A stretch of DNA of 64,000 nucleotides from Pseudomonas lalkuanensis (GCF_008807375.1 NZ_CP043311.1:1778001-1842000); one strand, 5' to 3'. Positions 28,541-36,998 are shown, counted from the first letter of the stretch. Made by a program: numbers and translations. Notes: generated by a model not told the origin, from the sequence alone.

Positions 28541-28951
28541 TTGATCTGGATTGCACTGCTCGCGGCGGCCCTCGCCCTGGCCTGCGCGGTCCTGGGCTGG
28601 ACCTGTCACCGGCTGGCCCAGCGCTTGCGCCAGGAGGTCGAGGCGCAGGCCGCGCGCGATGCGGTGCGTGACCAGAAGTTCAAGGAGCTGGCGCGTTGCC
28701 TCGAGGCTTACCTGGCAGGCAGCGTACGCATGGGCGAAGAACTCCACGAACTGCGCCGCGTGGTTGCGCCCCTGCCGGACAAGCTCAGCCAGCTCGAACA
28801 ACGCGACCCCAGCAATCTTTCCTTCTCCCAGGCCGCGCGTCTGGTGGGACTCGGCGCCAGCGTCGACGACCTCACCCAATCCTGCGGCCTGACCAAGGCC
28901 GAAGCCGAACTGGTGAGCAAGCTGCACCAGGCCCGGAAAGATCACGACTGA
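28541..28951 (+). CDS. DUF2802 membrane-anchored protein
   Basis: 136 residues, TTG start at 28541 with GGAG 10 bases upstream. One N-terminal membrane helix (about 1-20) is followed by a coiled-coil-like region and a C-terminal helical domain resembling a recombinase-type helix-turn-helix (LSFSQAARLVGLGASVDDL). It matches the DUF2802 protein that follows cheW in Pseudomonas (PA1465 type). The function is not known; the constant place next to cheW suggests a motility role. Confidence 0.85.
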   Translation: MIWIALLAAALALACAVLGWTCHRLAQRLRQEVEAQAARDAVRDQKFKELARCLEAYLAGSVRMGEELHELRRVVAPLPDKLSQLEQRDPSNLSFSQAARLVGLGASVDDLTQSCGLTKAEAELVSKLHQARKDHD

Positions 28952-28985
28952 GCCATCCCCGGACGCGTTGCGTTCGTCTCGTCCG

Positions 28986-29007
28986 GGCGCCCCATTCACG
29001 GGGCGCC
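28986..29007. terminator. Hairpin between the convergent DUF2802 and HAD-M1 genes
   Basis: GGCGCCCC (28986-28993) and GGGGCGCC (29000-29007) form an 8-bp perfect stem with loop ATTCAC. It lies between converging genes (stops at 28951 and 29011) and could end both transcripts. No U-run is present. Confidence 0.6.
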
Positions 29008-29010
29008 AAT

Positions 29011-31785
29011 CTATCCCTGGATCACCCGCACCTCCATCGCCACGCCGCCGACGATCCTGCCGTTTTCCCGCTGCAGCAGATCGACGGTAAAGCGTGAGCC
29101 GCGCTTCGCGTTGCCCGGGACCTGCACCCGCAATCCGACACGTAGCGCTTCCGACGGCCGCAGGAGTACCGGAAACCCTGTCCGCTCGCCATGAGCGAAG
29201 GCGAGTTCCAGTGCCCCCGGAAACTGTTCGGCGAGACGTTCCGGCGCGCGGCTGGTGAGCATCGTCGCGGCCAAGGCCGTCCCGTTGTCCTGATGGCTGC
29301 AGGCGCAATCCAGGCGCGAGGCGTCCTGGTGCGGCGGCGCTACCGGCAGCATCCTGGCACTGCCCCGGACTGCGGTTGGCAGCGCGCGTTTCTCCAGCAA
29401 CAGTCCCGCCGCCAGTGTTTCGAGCCCCTTCGGCCGCACCAGCTCAAGCTGGACGGTGCGCGAGAGTCGCGGTCGCAGGTTGATCGCCAGCAGGGGCAGT
29501 ACGATCCAGGCATTGGGTGCCAGGTCGACCACCGTCAGGTTCTTCTGCGCCAGGTTGTTCTGCTCCCAGACATGGCGCCCCGCCTGCGGGCGGTCGAAGC
29601 GGGTGAAGACGCTGGCCAGCAGGCAGGGATGGCTGCCGGTGGGGGGAATCGCCGAGCGTGGCAGGCGCGCCTTGAGGATGCGGCTCTCGCCGGGACCGAG
29701 GTCGAAGGCGGCGGCTGCCGTCACGGCAGGCAGGAAGTCGGACGGATAGGTGAACTGGCTGCCGGCGTATTGCTTGATGTTGAAGCTGACCACCAGGTGG
29801 CGCGCGGTGGCGGTAGCACTGCGATTGCGCACGCGCGCGTGGATCCAGTTGTCCTGGCCGTATTCCAGGTTCTGGTGCTCCAGTCCGTCGTCGTCCCGGT
29901 TGCGCACCCAGAGGTCGGGTGAGTCCCAGAAACGGCCGGGCCAATCGTTGGCGCCGGGATCGGCCGCGTCATCGCGCAGCCAGAGGTCGGGTAGCGGCGC
30001 TGGGTCGGCCAAGCCGTAGACGAAGCGGTGAAAGGCGTCCACGCAGTCCGGCTGTCCGGTGCGCGCCAGGAGGTGGCATTCGATGTCTTCGCTGCGCACC
30101 GGGCGCGCGTGGCGAGCCAGGTAGAAGGCGCGCATCTGGTCGCGCAAGGCGGCCGCCCCGGTCAATGCGGCAATGCCTTTCCAGAGGCGTTCACCGGCGC
30201 CATAAGCGTCGAGGTGGGTGACCCTGACCCAGGGGTTGCGGGGGCGCAAGGCCTGGGCAGGGGCTGTGAAGTCGAGAGGCTGCACGCCCCCGGCGCCGTT
30301 GTCGTTGTAGACCGTCCAGGCTTCGTCGAACCAGGCGTCGGGCTGGCTCGCCGGCTTCAGGCCGCGTGCCCACCAGCTGTGGTACGCCTCGTGGCGCAGC
30401 GGGCCGGTGCCGCTGGTGGTGCCTCCGTCGTACTCCATGCCGCCCTGATGGATGAAGGCGGTGAAGCGCCCGCCATGGACGTAGCGCCCGGAGCTGCTCT
30501 CGTTGTCCGTGAGGAATCCGGCAATGGTGCTGGCCTGGGCGGCGACGTTCACCGCGCTGCTGGCGAGTTTCCAGGCCGTCACCGCCACGGCGCTGCCCGA
30601 GACCGGCAGCACGGTATTGACCGTGGCGCTCTGCAGGCTGTCGCTCGGGCGCAGTTCCAGCAAGGGCGAGAAGGCCGTGCCGCGTGCCGGAAAGGCGATG
30701 CTCCAGTGATTGCTGCCGAGGGTGCTGACCGTACCGTTGCTGATGGGCGTGTGGGCGACGGGCGTGTTCAGTACCTGCAGATCGAGCAGCAGCTCGAACT
30801 GGTCATAGATCAGGTTGGCCGGGACGAACGCTTCGAGGTAGCGGCCGGCGCCGAGGTCGGTGAAGCCGAAGTTGAATACCAGTCGGGGACCTGCGCTCCA
30901 GGTGATCTGCGGCGCGTAGGAACCCGCAGTCGACGCTTGCGGCATGCCGACCGTGTAGGTCAGGCGCAGGCTGTGGGTGCTGCCGGCTTCCAGCACTCGG
31001 GCGAGCACGCGCAGGCTGGCGTCGGGGCCGCCGCCGAAATCGTGTGCGGCCACGTCGGCGAGCGGGACGGGAGCGCCGTCCAGCCAGGCGCCGGTGGGCG
31101 TCTGGCGCAGGTCGAAGATGGGGCAGCCGGCATTGAAGCCCAAACGGAATTCGATGGTTGCGTCGCCGCTGGCCTGTTGGGTCGCCGCGTCAAAAGTGAG
31201 CGCCGCCTCGATTCGGGCGATGTCCACCGGAACGGCCCAGAGCCCATCCACGAGGCGGGGCGGCGGCGCCAGGTCGAAGTTGCCGCCTGAGGCATCAGCC
31301 AGGGATGGCAGCAGATGCAGCAGTCCAGCGAGGCCGGTGGCACATTCGCCGTCGCCAGGCACACAGGCGCTGCCATTGCGCTTCAGTATCGCGCGCCATC
31401 CATAGCCACGTGCAGCGAGCACGTCCGAGGCAGATTCACTGATGAAGATTGCGCGTTCACTGGCAGCGTCATGCTTCGCCTTTTGCCGGGCCAGGTCGAA
31501 GACGGGTTGTGCCGGTTTGCCGACATTGCCGGGGATTTCGGTCGACAGGGTGATGAGGCCGGGTTCGATGTATCGGCCCAGGTGCAGTTGGTCGAGTTGC
31601 GCCTGGACGGCAGCGACCGTGGTGCCGGCCGCCTGGTTGCTCAAAAGGCCCAGGCGGTAGCCGCGCGCCTTGAGGATCTGCAGGCAGTCGAGGGTGTCGG
31701 CGTAGCGTTGGCGCACGCCACCCACCGTGGTGACCAGCGTGTCGCCCAGATCGAAGAAGATCGTGGTGGGGTAGGGGCCTGGCAT
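29011..31785 (-). CDS. HAD-domain / M1-type metallopeptidase fusion protein
   Basis: 924 residues; strong GGAGG 6 bases before the ATG. Residues 1-165 form a HAD domain: nucleophile Asp12 in FFDLGDTLV, Ser49 in LLSNQ, Lys90 in NVGKP, and acidic Glu117/Asp121 in FISESASD. The usual second Asp at +2 is Gly14. Residues about 185-600 resemble an M1 aminopeptidase: GGMEY (448-452, like GxMEN) and HEAYH (465-469) with Glu488, an exact HExxH-x18-E zinc site. Residues about 610-760 look like a CARDB/Ig-type beta domain. No signal peptide. It is the last gene of a minus-strand operon after the lipocalin-like gene (gap 33 bases). The fusion is not one I recognise; substrate and site of action are unknown. 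Confidence 0.8.
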   Translation of the reverse strand: MPGPYPTTIFFDLGDTLVTTVGGVRQRYADTLDCLQILKARGYRLGLLSNQAAGTTVAAVQAQLDQLHLGRYIEPGLITLSTEIPGNVGKPAQPVFDLARQKAKHDAASERAIFISESASDVLAARGYGWRAILKRNGSACVPGDGECATGLAGLLHLLPSLADASGGNFDLAPPPRLVDGLWAVPVDIARIEAALTFDAATQQASGDATIEFRLGFNAGCPIFDLRQTPTGAWLDGAPVPLADVAAHDFGGGPDASLRVLARVLEAGSTHSLRLTYTVGMPQASTAGSYAPQITWSAGPRLVFNFGFTDLGAGRYLEAFVPANLIYDQFELLLDLQVLNTPVAHTPISNGTVSTLGSNHWSIAFPARGTAFSPLLELRPSDSLQSATVNTVLPVSGSAVAVTAWKLASSAVNVAAQASTIAGFLTDNESSSGRYVHGGRFTAFIHQGGMEYDGGTTSGTGPLRHEAYHSWWARGLKPASQPDAWFDEAWTVYNDNGAGGVQPLDFTAPAQALRPRNPWVRVTHLDAYGAGERLWKGIAALTGAAALRDQMRAFYLARHARPVRSEDIECHLLARTGQPDCVDAFHRFVYGLADPAPLPDLWLRDDAADPGANDWPGRFWDSPDLWVRNRDDDGLEHQNLEYGQDNWIHARVRNRSATATARHLVVSFNIKQYAGSQFTYPSDFLPAVTAAAAFDLGPGESRILKARLPRSAIPPTGSHPCLLASVFTRFDRPQAGRHVWEQNNLAQKNLTVVDLAPNAWIVLPLLAINLRPRLSRTVQLELVRPKGLETLAAGLLLEKRALPTAVRGSARMLPVAPPHQDASRLDCACSHQDNGTALAATMLTSRAPERLAEQFPGALELAFAHGERTGFPVLLRPSEALRVGLRVQVPGNAKRGSRFTVDLLQRENGRIVGGVAMEVRVIQG

Positions 31786-31818
31786 ATCGCCCTCCTGGCA
31801 ATGATTCAGGCCGGCGTC

Positions 31819-32118
31819 TCAGGCGTCGCGGTGATAGGTGATGCGGCAACCCGAGGCATCGGTGATGGTGAGGATGTCGTGGTCCAGCTGGTAGCTGTAG
31901 GCGACCACGGCGTCATTGGCGGTGGAGAGCGCGAGCCTGCCTGGTGCGTGGATGGCCCAGGTGCCGCCGTCCCACCAGGTGAAGGTGTCGGGAGGGGAGG
32001 CCTGCCCGAAATAGAGTCCGTTGGCCTGGAAGTGAAGGTGGCTCGCGTAGCCTTTCGCAGCGGCGGCCTCCGTGCTCCTTCGCCATTGGCCTATCAGTCG
32101 CGTATCCAGCTCTGTCAT
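31819..32118 (-). CDS. Small lipocalin-like protein of unknown function
   Basis: 99 residues, GGAG 9 bases before the ATG. LIGQWRRS near the start, then alternating hydrophobic strands (HLHFQANGLYFG, GTWAIHAPGRLAL, LTITDASGCRITYHR), suggest a small beta-barrel of the lipocalin-like type. No signal peptide or membrane segment. It lies between two putative metallopeptidases in the same operon (63 and 33 base gaps). A protease-inhibitor or substrate-binding role is possible but is only inference from context. Confidence 0.7.
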   Translation of the reverse strand: MTELDTRLIGQWRRSTEAAAAKGYASHLHFQANGLYFGQASPPDTFTWWDGGTWAIHAPGRLALSTANDAVVAYSYQLDHDILTITDASGCRITYHRDA

Positions 32119-32181
32119 TCGTGTGACTCCGTAAAGGCTGGCGCGCCGGCCCAGACCGACGCGCCAGGTTTCCGCTACGCG

Positions 32182-34299
32182 TTACTTGGCGCGTGCCAGT
32201 GTGGCCGGCTTGGCCTTGCCCTTGAGCGCTTTTGCCAGGTCCTTGGTGGCGGCGCCGCCCGCGTCATCGATCAGTGAGGCCAGCCTGTCGCGCTCGGCAT
32301 CGCTCATCACGACGTCGTGCTCGAGCAGTGCCGCGGCGGCCTTGGCGTCGGGCTTGCGCTTGAGGAAGCGCCGCGCCAGCCGCTTGGCGGCAACCGCAGC
32401 GAAGTGGGGCCTCAGCACCGCCGAACCGAGGGCCGCGTCCAGTGCCGCCAGGCCTTCGTCGAGGTGGTCTCCACCCAGTGCGAGCACGAGGTGCAGGTCG
32501 GGCGTGGCGAGCACCTTGTGCGCGGCTTCTGCGTGGCGGGCGTCCACCGCAGCGGTGACCATCACGGTCGTGCTGCCGGCCGCGTGGGCGACCATGCCGT
32601 CGATCTCCCAGTGCACCTCGACCCGGACGTCATGGATGCCCGGCACACCGAAGAGTGCGCCTTCGGCCCCGCGCAGGAGGGTCATGGAGTCTTCCAGGCG
32701 CTCGCCGGGTTGCAGTACGCGGAATGGGCGGTCTTCGATGCAGTGCACCATGGTGCGGAAGCTGCGCACGCTGCCTGCCGGGTCTGCGACGCTGCCGCTG
32801 ACGAAGTCGCTCTTCAGGCTCAGGGTCGCGGGTACCCGGATGGGTTGCTCCCCTCGGTTGACCAGGGCCACGCCAACACGCACGGGGGCACCCAGCGGTA
32901 CTTCGCCGAGCAGCGGCGTGACCTCCACCGCCAGGCCGAATACTTCGGCTTCGAGGTCGGTCGGGGTGATGCTCGGGGTGCCGGTGGACGCACCGCCGAA
33001 GGCCACCGAACCGGGACGCACGAAGGGGTCGGGGTAGTGGCGCAGTTGCTTGAGGTTGTCCGGGTGGAAGGACCACTGGATGTTGTTGGGGAAGGGCGTG
33101 GCCGGGGTGCCGGCGCTGGCGATCACGTCGCTGGTGCACATGAAGCCGTGGTCGGCGAAGTTGTGATAGAGCCCCATGGCGTGCCCCAGTTCATGCACGG
33201 CGGTGCGGAAGTAAGGCGCCGCCGCTGTACCGAAACGCTGGCCGCTGACCGTGCCCCAGCCGGGGTCGATGATCCAGTGCGAGGAGATGCCGACCCCTTC
33301 GCGGGGCACGTTGTTGGAGTCGGTGCCACTGGCGTCGTACATGATCCCGCGCGGCGTGGAGTCGATGTTCTTCACCGCGAGGATGTGATAGCGCCATTCA
33401 TTGTCGAGGTTCACCACCGCGCGGCGCGCCAGCATCGCGGCGTGCATCTCGGCGTCGGACCAGGAGTTGCCGGAGGGTTCGGCGACGTTGGTGTCGCTGA
33501 GGTTCACCGCAGTCTGCCAGCCGATGGCGTCCATCACGGTCGCCCAGGTGTGGCCGATGCCGCTGTTGGTGGGCCGTTCGGAGCCGGACACTGTGTCGAT
33601 CTCGATGCTGCAGCGGCGGAAGTAGCTCGACAGCCAGCCCATGGTCAGGCGTCCGACCACCGTGTTGGCGGCATTCTTCACGTCGCCTTCGGCGTAGTCG
33701 GATGGCGAGGGATAGCCAGCCGGTGCGGTCATTCGCGTCATCTGTGCGGTGAGGGTGGAGTCCAGCGCCCAGCTGTTCGGTGCGGTGAAGCGGTAGAGCT
33801 GGAAGGTGAGGCCGAAGCTGTTGCCGAGGTAGAAGTACTCCGGCAGCGCAGTCACCCGGATGTAATAGCGGTAGCGCGAGCGCGCCAGGATCGGGATGCC
33901 CGATGCCGGATTGGGCCCGGCGAGGAGGATCGGCTTGAGCGGCAGGTCGTGGGTGAGGACCGGCTGCCCCTGGAGCACCGGGAAGGGTGTGGGGATGGGG
34001 ATCGGCAGGAAGATCACCGGCCGCTGGTACAGGTCGCCGCTGGCTGTGCGCCCGTCGCTGTGGCTTTCCACGCGCAGCGTCCCGTCGTAGGACACCAGCG
34101 GGGCGCCGCTCGGCTTGTAGTTCAGCAGCCAGCAGCCAGCGCGCACGCTGCGGATAGGCGGCAAGGTGATGCGTCCCGGGACCGGTAGCGGCAGGTTGGG
34201 GTTGAGGGCTGCGGTGGCGGGGGCGGGACCGTCTTCCTGGGTCGGCAGGATCAGGTCGGGCATGGGGGGGACGCTGTTTTGTTCTGGCAGGTTGGACAC
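32182..34299 (-). CDS. MMP-like zinc metallopeptidase with Ig-like and helical C-terminal parts
   Basis: 705 residues from a GTG at 34299 with AGGAG 8 bases upstream; an earlier GTG at 34308 touches that site. The metzincin site HELGHAMGLYH (His369, Glu370, His373, Gly376, His379) is followed 8 residues on by Met387 in HGFM, the spacing of the matrix-metalloprotease Met-turn. Before it is a Pro-rich start (about 1-60) and a beta-rich region. After it come an Ig-like domain (about 455-585) and a Lys/Ala-rich helical tail (about 590-705). No signal peptide is visible. First gene of the three-gene minus-strand operon. Protease fold is likely; targets unknown. Confidence 0.8.
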   Translation of the reverse strand: MSNLPEQNSVPPMPDLILPTQEDGPAPATAALNPNLPLPVPGRITLPPIRSVRAGCWLLNYKPSGAPLVSYDGTLRVESHSDGRTASGDLYQRPVIFLPIPIPTPFPVLQGQPVLTHDLPLKPILLAGPNPASGIPILARSRYRYYIRVTALPEYFYLGNSFGLTFQLYRFTAPNSWALDSTLTAQMTRMTAPAGYPSPSDYAEGDVKNAANTVVGRLTMGWLSSYFRRCSIEIDTVSGSERPTNSGIGHTWATVMDAIGWQTAVNLSDTNVAEPSGNSWSDAEMHAAMLARRAVVNLDNEWRYHILAVKNIDSTPRGIMYDASGTDSNNVPREGVGISSHWIIDPGWGTVSGQRFGTAAAPYFRTAVHELGHAMGLYHNFADHGFMCTSDVIASAGTPATPFPNNIQWSFHPDNLKQLRHYPDPFVRPGSVAFGGASTGTPSITPTDLEAEVFGLAVEVTPLLGEVPLGAPVRVGVALVNRGEQPIRVPATLSLKSDFVSGSVADPAGSVRSFRTMVHCIEDRPFRVLQPGERLEDSMTLLRGAEGALFGVPGIHDVRVEVHWEIDGMVAHAAGSTTVMVTAAVDARHAEAAHKVLATPDLHLVLALGGDHLDEGLAALDAALGSAVLRPHFAAVAAKRLARRFLKRKPDAKAAAALLEHDVVMSDAERDRLASLIDDAGGAATKDLAKALKGKAKPATLARAK

Positions 34300-34446
34300 G
34301 TCGAACACTCCTATTCAACAAGGGGCGCACCCTGCCCGTGGAATCCAGCTTGCACGCGAGCGACTGCACTTCCGGTACGGTGCCCTTGAATTTGTCTCCT
34401 TCGATGGGGTCGGGTCATGCACGGCGACAATCGCATGACGTCAAAA

Positions 34447-34474
34447 ATTATGGGTCCGCAGTGGCTGCTGTAAA
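34447..34474 (-). promoter_or_regulatory. Candidate sigma-70 promoter of the metallopeptidase operon
   Basis: On the minus strand TTTACA (34474-34469) and CATAAT (34452-34447) each match the -35/-10 consensus at 5 of 6 positions, separated by 16 bases. It would give a leader of about 140 bases before the GTG at 34299. The 356-base gap 34300-34655 contains no other recognised feature apart from the rhodanese ribosome site. Confidence 0.4.
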
Positions 34475-34655
34475 AGGCCGCTCATCGGCTGGAGGCCGCT
34501 TGGGACGCGGGTTCCAGCTATTTCGGAGTTGTCTGGAAGTGGTTTAGCGCGGAGTGTTCTTAGCCCGTCGTCGGACCGCTCTGGATACACCGGGTCCGGG
34601 CATGCGGACTGACCTAAGCTTAAATTCCGGGGCTTCTCTCCGGGGAGGTCCGGCG

Positions 34656-35093
34656 ATGCGTCTACTTCCGATTCTGTTCTTCTGCCTGGTGCCCTATCTG
34701 CAAGCCCAGGAGGCCCCCATGGAAGTAGAGGGCGCAATGACGGTGAACGTGCTGCAGGCACGTTACCTGTATGAACGCGGGGCAATTTTCATCGACGTGC
34801 GGCCCACACGCGAATGGACCTGGGGCCATATCCACGGTGCCTTGCACCTTGACCTGCTCGATCATTTCAATGACCTTGCCCAGCCGCAATGGCCGCGGCA
34901 GATGCCGCTGGTGATCTATTGCGACAGCGAAGTCTGCCTCCACGGCGCCCATGCGGTGAAAATGGCCGTGAGCTGGGGTTACCGGCAGGTCTTCTACTTC
35001 CGCGAAGGCTATTTCGCCTGGCAGTTGCTGGACTTCCCGCAAGGCAAGGGCCTGGAGGGCGAACGGCTGGTGTTCAGCCGCCCGGCCCCGTGA
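34656..35093 (+). CDS. Secreted single-domain rhodanese-like protein
   Basis: 145 residues from the ATG at 34656, with GGGGAGG 7 bases upstream. A hydrophobic signal peptide (about 1-18, ending LQAQ) is followed by a rhodanese domain with FIDVRPTREWTWGHIHGA and the active-site-type Cys89 in IYCDSEVC (a second Cys at 94). It is expected in the periplasm, where it could handle sulfane sulfur; the substrate is unknown. Its 3' end overlaps the convergent FlhB-like gene by 20 bases. Confidence 0.88.
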   Translation: MRLLPILFFCLVPYLQAQEAPMEVEGAMTVNVLQARYLYERGAIFIDVRPTREWTWGHIHGALHLDLLDHFNDLAQPQWPRQMPLVIYCDSEVCLHGAHAVKMAVSWGYRQVFYFREGYFAWQLLDFPQGKGLEGERLVFSRPAP

Positions 35094-35403
35094 GCAGCGG
35101 CGGGGCCGGGGAGACGTCGCGTTCGGCGTCCGGGTCGAAGCCGGCCGGGCACTTGCCCTTGAGGTACCAGGCGAAGGCGATGATCTCCGCGATGGTGCGG
35201 TAGAGCGCTTCGGGAATGGCGTCGCCCAGTTCCAGCCGTGCCAGCAGGCGCACCAGTTCGGCGTTTTCGTAGATGGGCACTTCGTACTCGCGGGCGATGG
35301 CGAGGATGGCTTCGGCCAGTTCGTCGTCACCCTTGGCGGTCAGGTTGGGAGTGCTGGCGCCGTCGTAGGAGAGGGCGATGGCCTGACGGGGTTTCTTGCT
35401 CAT
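35074..35403 (-). CDS. FlhB C-terminal-domain-like protein (FlhX type)
   Basis: 109 residues. It matches the cytoplasmic C-terminal domain of FlhB/YscU without the membrane part: QAIALSYDGASTPNLTAKG, then YENAELVRLLARLELGDAIP and AEIIAFAWYLKGK. The NPTH cleavage motif is replaced by TPNL. Such FlhB2/FlhX proteins can support the substrate switch in other bacteria. It overlaps the FliK-like gene by 4 bases (ATGA), so they are co-translated. Confidence 0.9.
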   Translation of the reverse strand: MSKKPRQAIALSYDGASTPNLTAKGDDELAEAILAIAREYEVPIYENAELVRLLARLELGDAIPEALYRTIAEIIAFAWYLKGKCPAGFDPDAERDVSPAPPLLTGPGG

Positions 35404-36938
35404 GCGGTCTCGTCCACCCAGCGCTGTTCAAGTGATGTGCGTTGCCCGCGCGGTGGTTTGCCCTGGTTGCAGGCCAGCTCGCCGACGGTGAGACCGGCCG
35501 CCGTCAGGCGGTCGCGCAGGTTCGGCAGTTCGCGATCGATCAGTCCGGCGGTGTCGGCGCGCTCCGCCCAGAGCTGGCTGGACAGGCTGCCCTGGACCAG
35601 TTGCGCCTGGACCTGCAGCGGCCCCAGCGGCTCCAGGTCGAAGGCCAGTTCGATGCGCCAGAGGCTTTCCTTGCGCTCGCTCTTCTCCTGCTTTCCTTCC
35701 TGCTCCTGCTGGAGCTTGATCTGCAGCGGCACGATCTCCTGTTGATTGCGCATCGGCACTTCGAGTTGCCAGGTGGTCAGCAGGTTGCCTTCGGGCGTCA
35801 CCTGGGTCTGGGCGAGGCTGGAGAGCTGGTGGGTCTGCAGCCGGGAGACCGCGGCCGCGGCCAGTTTGAGCAGGGTTTCCAGGTCGCCTTCTTCTTCGGC
35901 CGTCTGCGCCAGGCGCGAGGGCAGGGGGAAGCTGAGGGCCTGCTGGCGTGCGGTGGCCTGGCTGAGGGCGCCCAGGGCGCTGCGGATGAAGGCCGGCAGG
36001 GCCTGGGCCATGGCATTGCTGGTGCCGGTGGTGGGCAGGCTGGTGGGCGTCGGCAGGGCCGGTAGCAACTGGGCGATCAGGCGCAGCAGATTGGCCTTGA
36101 AGTCCTGGGGCAGGGCGCCGGCCTGGCCCGCCAGCAGGCGCGATTCCAGCAGCGCGCCGCAGTTCTCCAGGGCGGCGGCCAGGGCCTTGGAATCACCGAG
36201 CTGACGGATGTCGGGCAGGGCGCCGAGCAGCTTGTCCATGGCTGCGCGCAGGCTGTCCGGCAGGTTCTCACGGCTGGTGGACTGCAATGCACCGACCAGG
36301 GCATCGAGGGAGCCCTGGCGGTTCTGTTGTCCGGTCAGTTGCTGGGTGAGTTCGAGTTGATCGAGCTGTGATGCAAGAGGCAGGAACTGCAGCATCTGGC
36401 TGCCCTGCACCTGCGCGCTGAGCAGGCTGCCGATGGCCAGTGGGCGAGGGCTTTCGATGCTGAGCTGGCTACCGGCCAGCGGGGTATTGAGCACATTGAC
36501 CAGCACCTTGTAGACCACCGCCTGGGCCTTGCCCTGGGCGGCCAGCTCGCTGGACACCACCTTGCCCTGGACCAGGGTTCCCACCGGCAACAGGTCGAGG
36601 TCGAGGCTGCCAAGGGCGCGTTCGCCGCCCTTGAGAGCCATGGTCAGGCGGGTATCGGACAGGGCGGTTACGCTGAGCAGGCTGCCCTGGACCAGCGGGC
36701 GCGGGCTGCTGGCCTCCAGGGTGGCCTGGCTGCCGTTGCCCAGGGTCAGCTTGAGCAGGACCTGGAAGCTCTGTGCCGTTTCCTTCAGCGCAATGACTTC
36801 GGCATCGGCGCTTTCCCCGGCAGAGAGCAGGCCGTCCAGTGGTTGCAGCAGCTTGAGCGCCATGTCCACGGGGTTCTGCGCGGGGCGGACGGCGGGCTGG
36901 GTCGGAGGGAGAGGGCGCGTACCGCTGATTTCGGTCAT
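35400..36938 (-). CDS. Second FliK-like protein (Flg_hook domain)
   Basis: 512 residues from the ATG at 36936-36938; 39 upstream in-frame codons look non-coding. Long Gln/Leu/Ala-rich N-terminal region, then a C-terminal Flg_hook-like domain (about 395-490) with WRIELAFDLEPLGPLQVQAQL and LRDRLTAAGLTVGELAC. Resembles FliK in layout but clearly differs from the gene at 7526-8803. Paired with the FlhB-like gene downstream, suggesting a paralogous ruler/switch set whose role is not established. Confidence 0.85.
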   Translation of the reverse strand: MTEISGTRPLPPTQPAVRPAQNPVDMALKLLQPLDGLLSAGESADAEVIALKETAQSFQVLLKLTLGNGSQATLEASSPRPLVQGSLLSVTALSDTRLTMALKGGERALGSLDLDLLPVGTLVQGKVVSSELAAQGKAQAVVYKVLVNVLNTPLAGSQLSIESPRPLAIGSLLSAQVQGSQMLQFLPLASQLDQLELTQQLTGQQNRQGSLDALVGALQSTSRENLPDSLRAAMDKLLGALPDIRQLGDSKALAAALENCGALLESRLLAGQAGALPQDFKANLLRLIAQLLPALPTPTSLPTTGTSNAMAQALPAFIRSALGALSQATARQQALSFPLPSRLAQTAEEEGDLETLLKLAAAAVSRLQTHQLSSLAQTQVTPEGNLLTTWQLEVPMRNQQEIVPLQIKLQQEQEGKQEKSERKESLWRIELAFDLEPLGPLQVQAQLVQGSLSSQLWAERADTAGLIDRELPNLRDRLTAAGLTVGELACNQGKPPRGQRTSLEQRWVDETA

Positions 36939-36992
36939 GGAAGGGGTTACAACCTGTCGAAAAAGCTCGCTTCGGGGGTGGGGGTTGGCATG

Positions 36993-36998
36993 TATAAT
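36993..36998 (+). promoter_or_regulatory. -10 box upstream of ccmA
   Basis: A perfect TATAAT lies 93 bases before the ccmA GTG in the 152-base region between the divergent FliK-like gene and ccmA. The -35 position (CTTCGG) is poor, so an activator or another start may be involved. Confidence 0.35.

Noticed and set aside
30028..34188. Plus-strand open frames (420 and 623 codons) opposite the HAD-M1 and metzincin genes
   Set aside because: The minus-strand frames carry complete catalytic motifs and good ribosome sites, while the plus-strand products are His/Gly/Val-rich without motifs.
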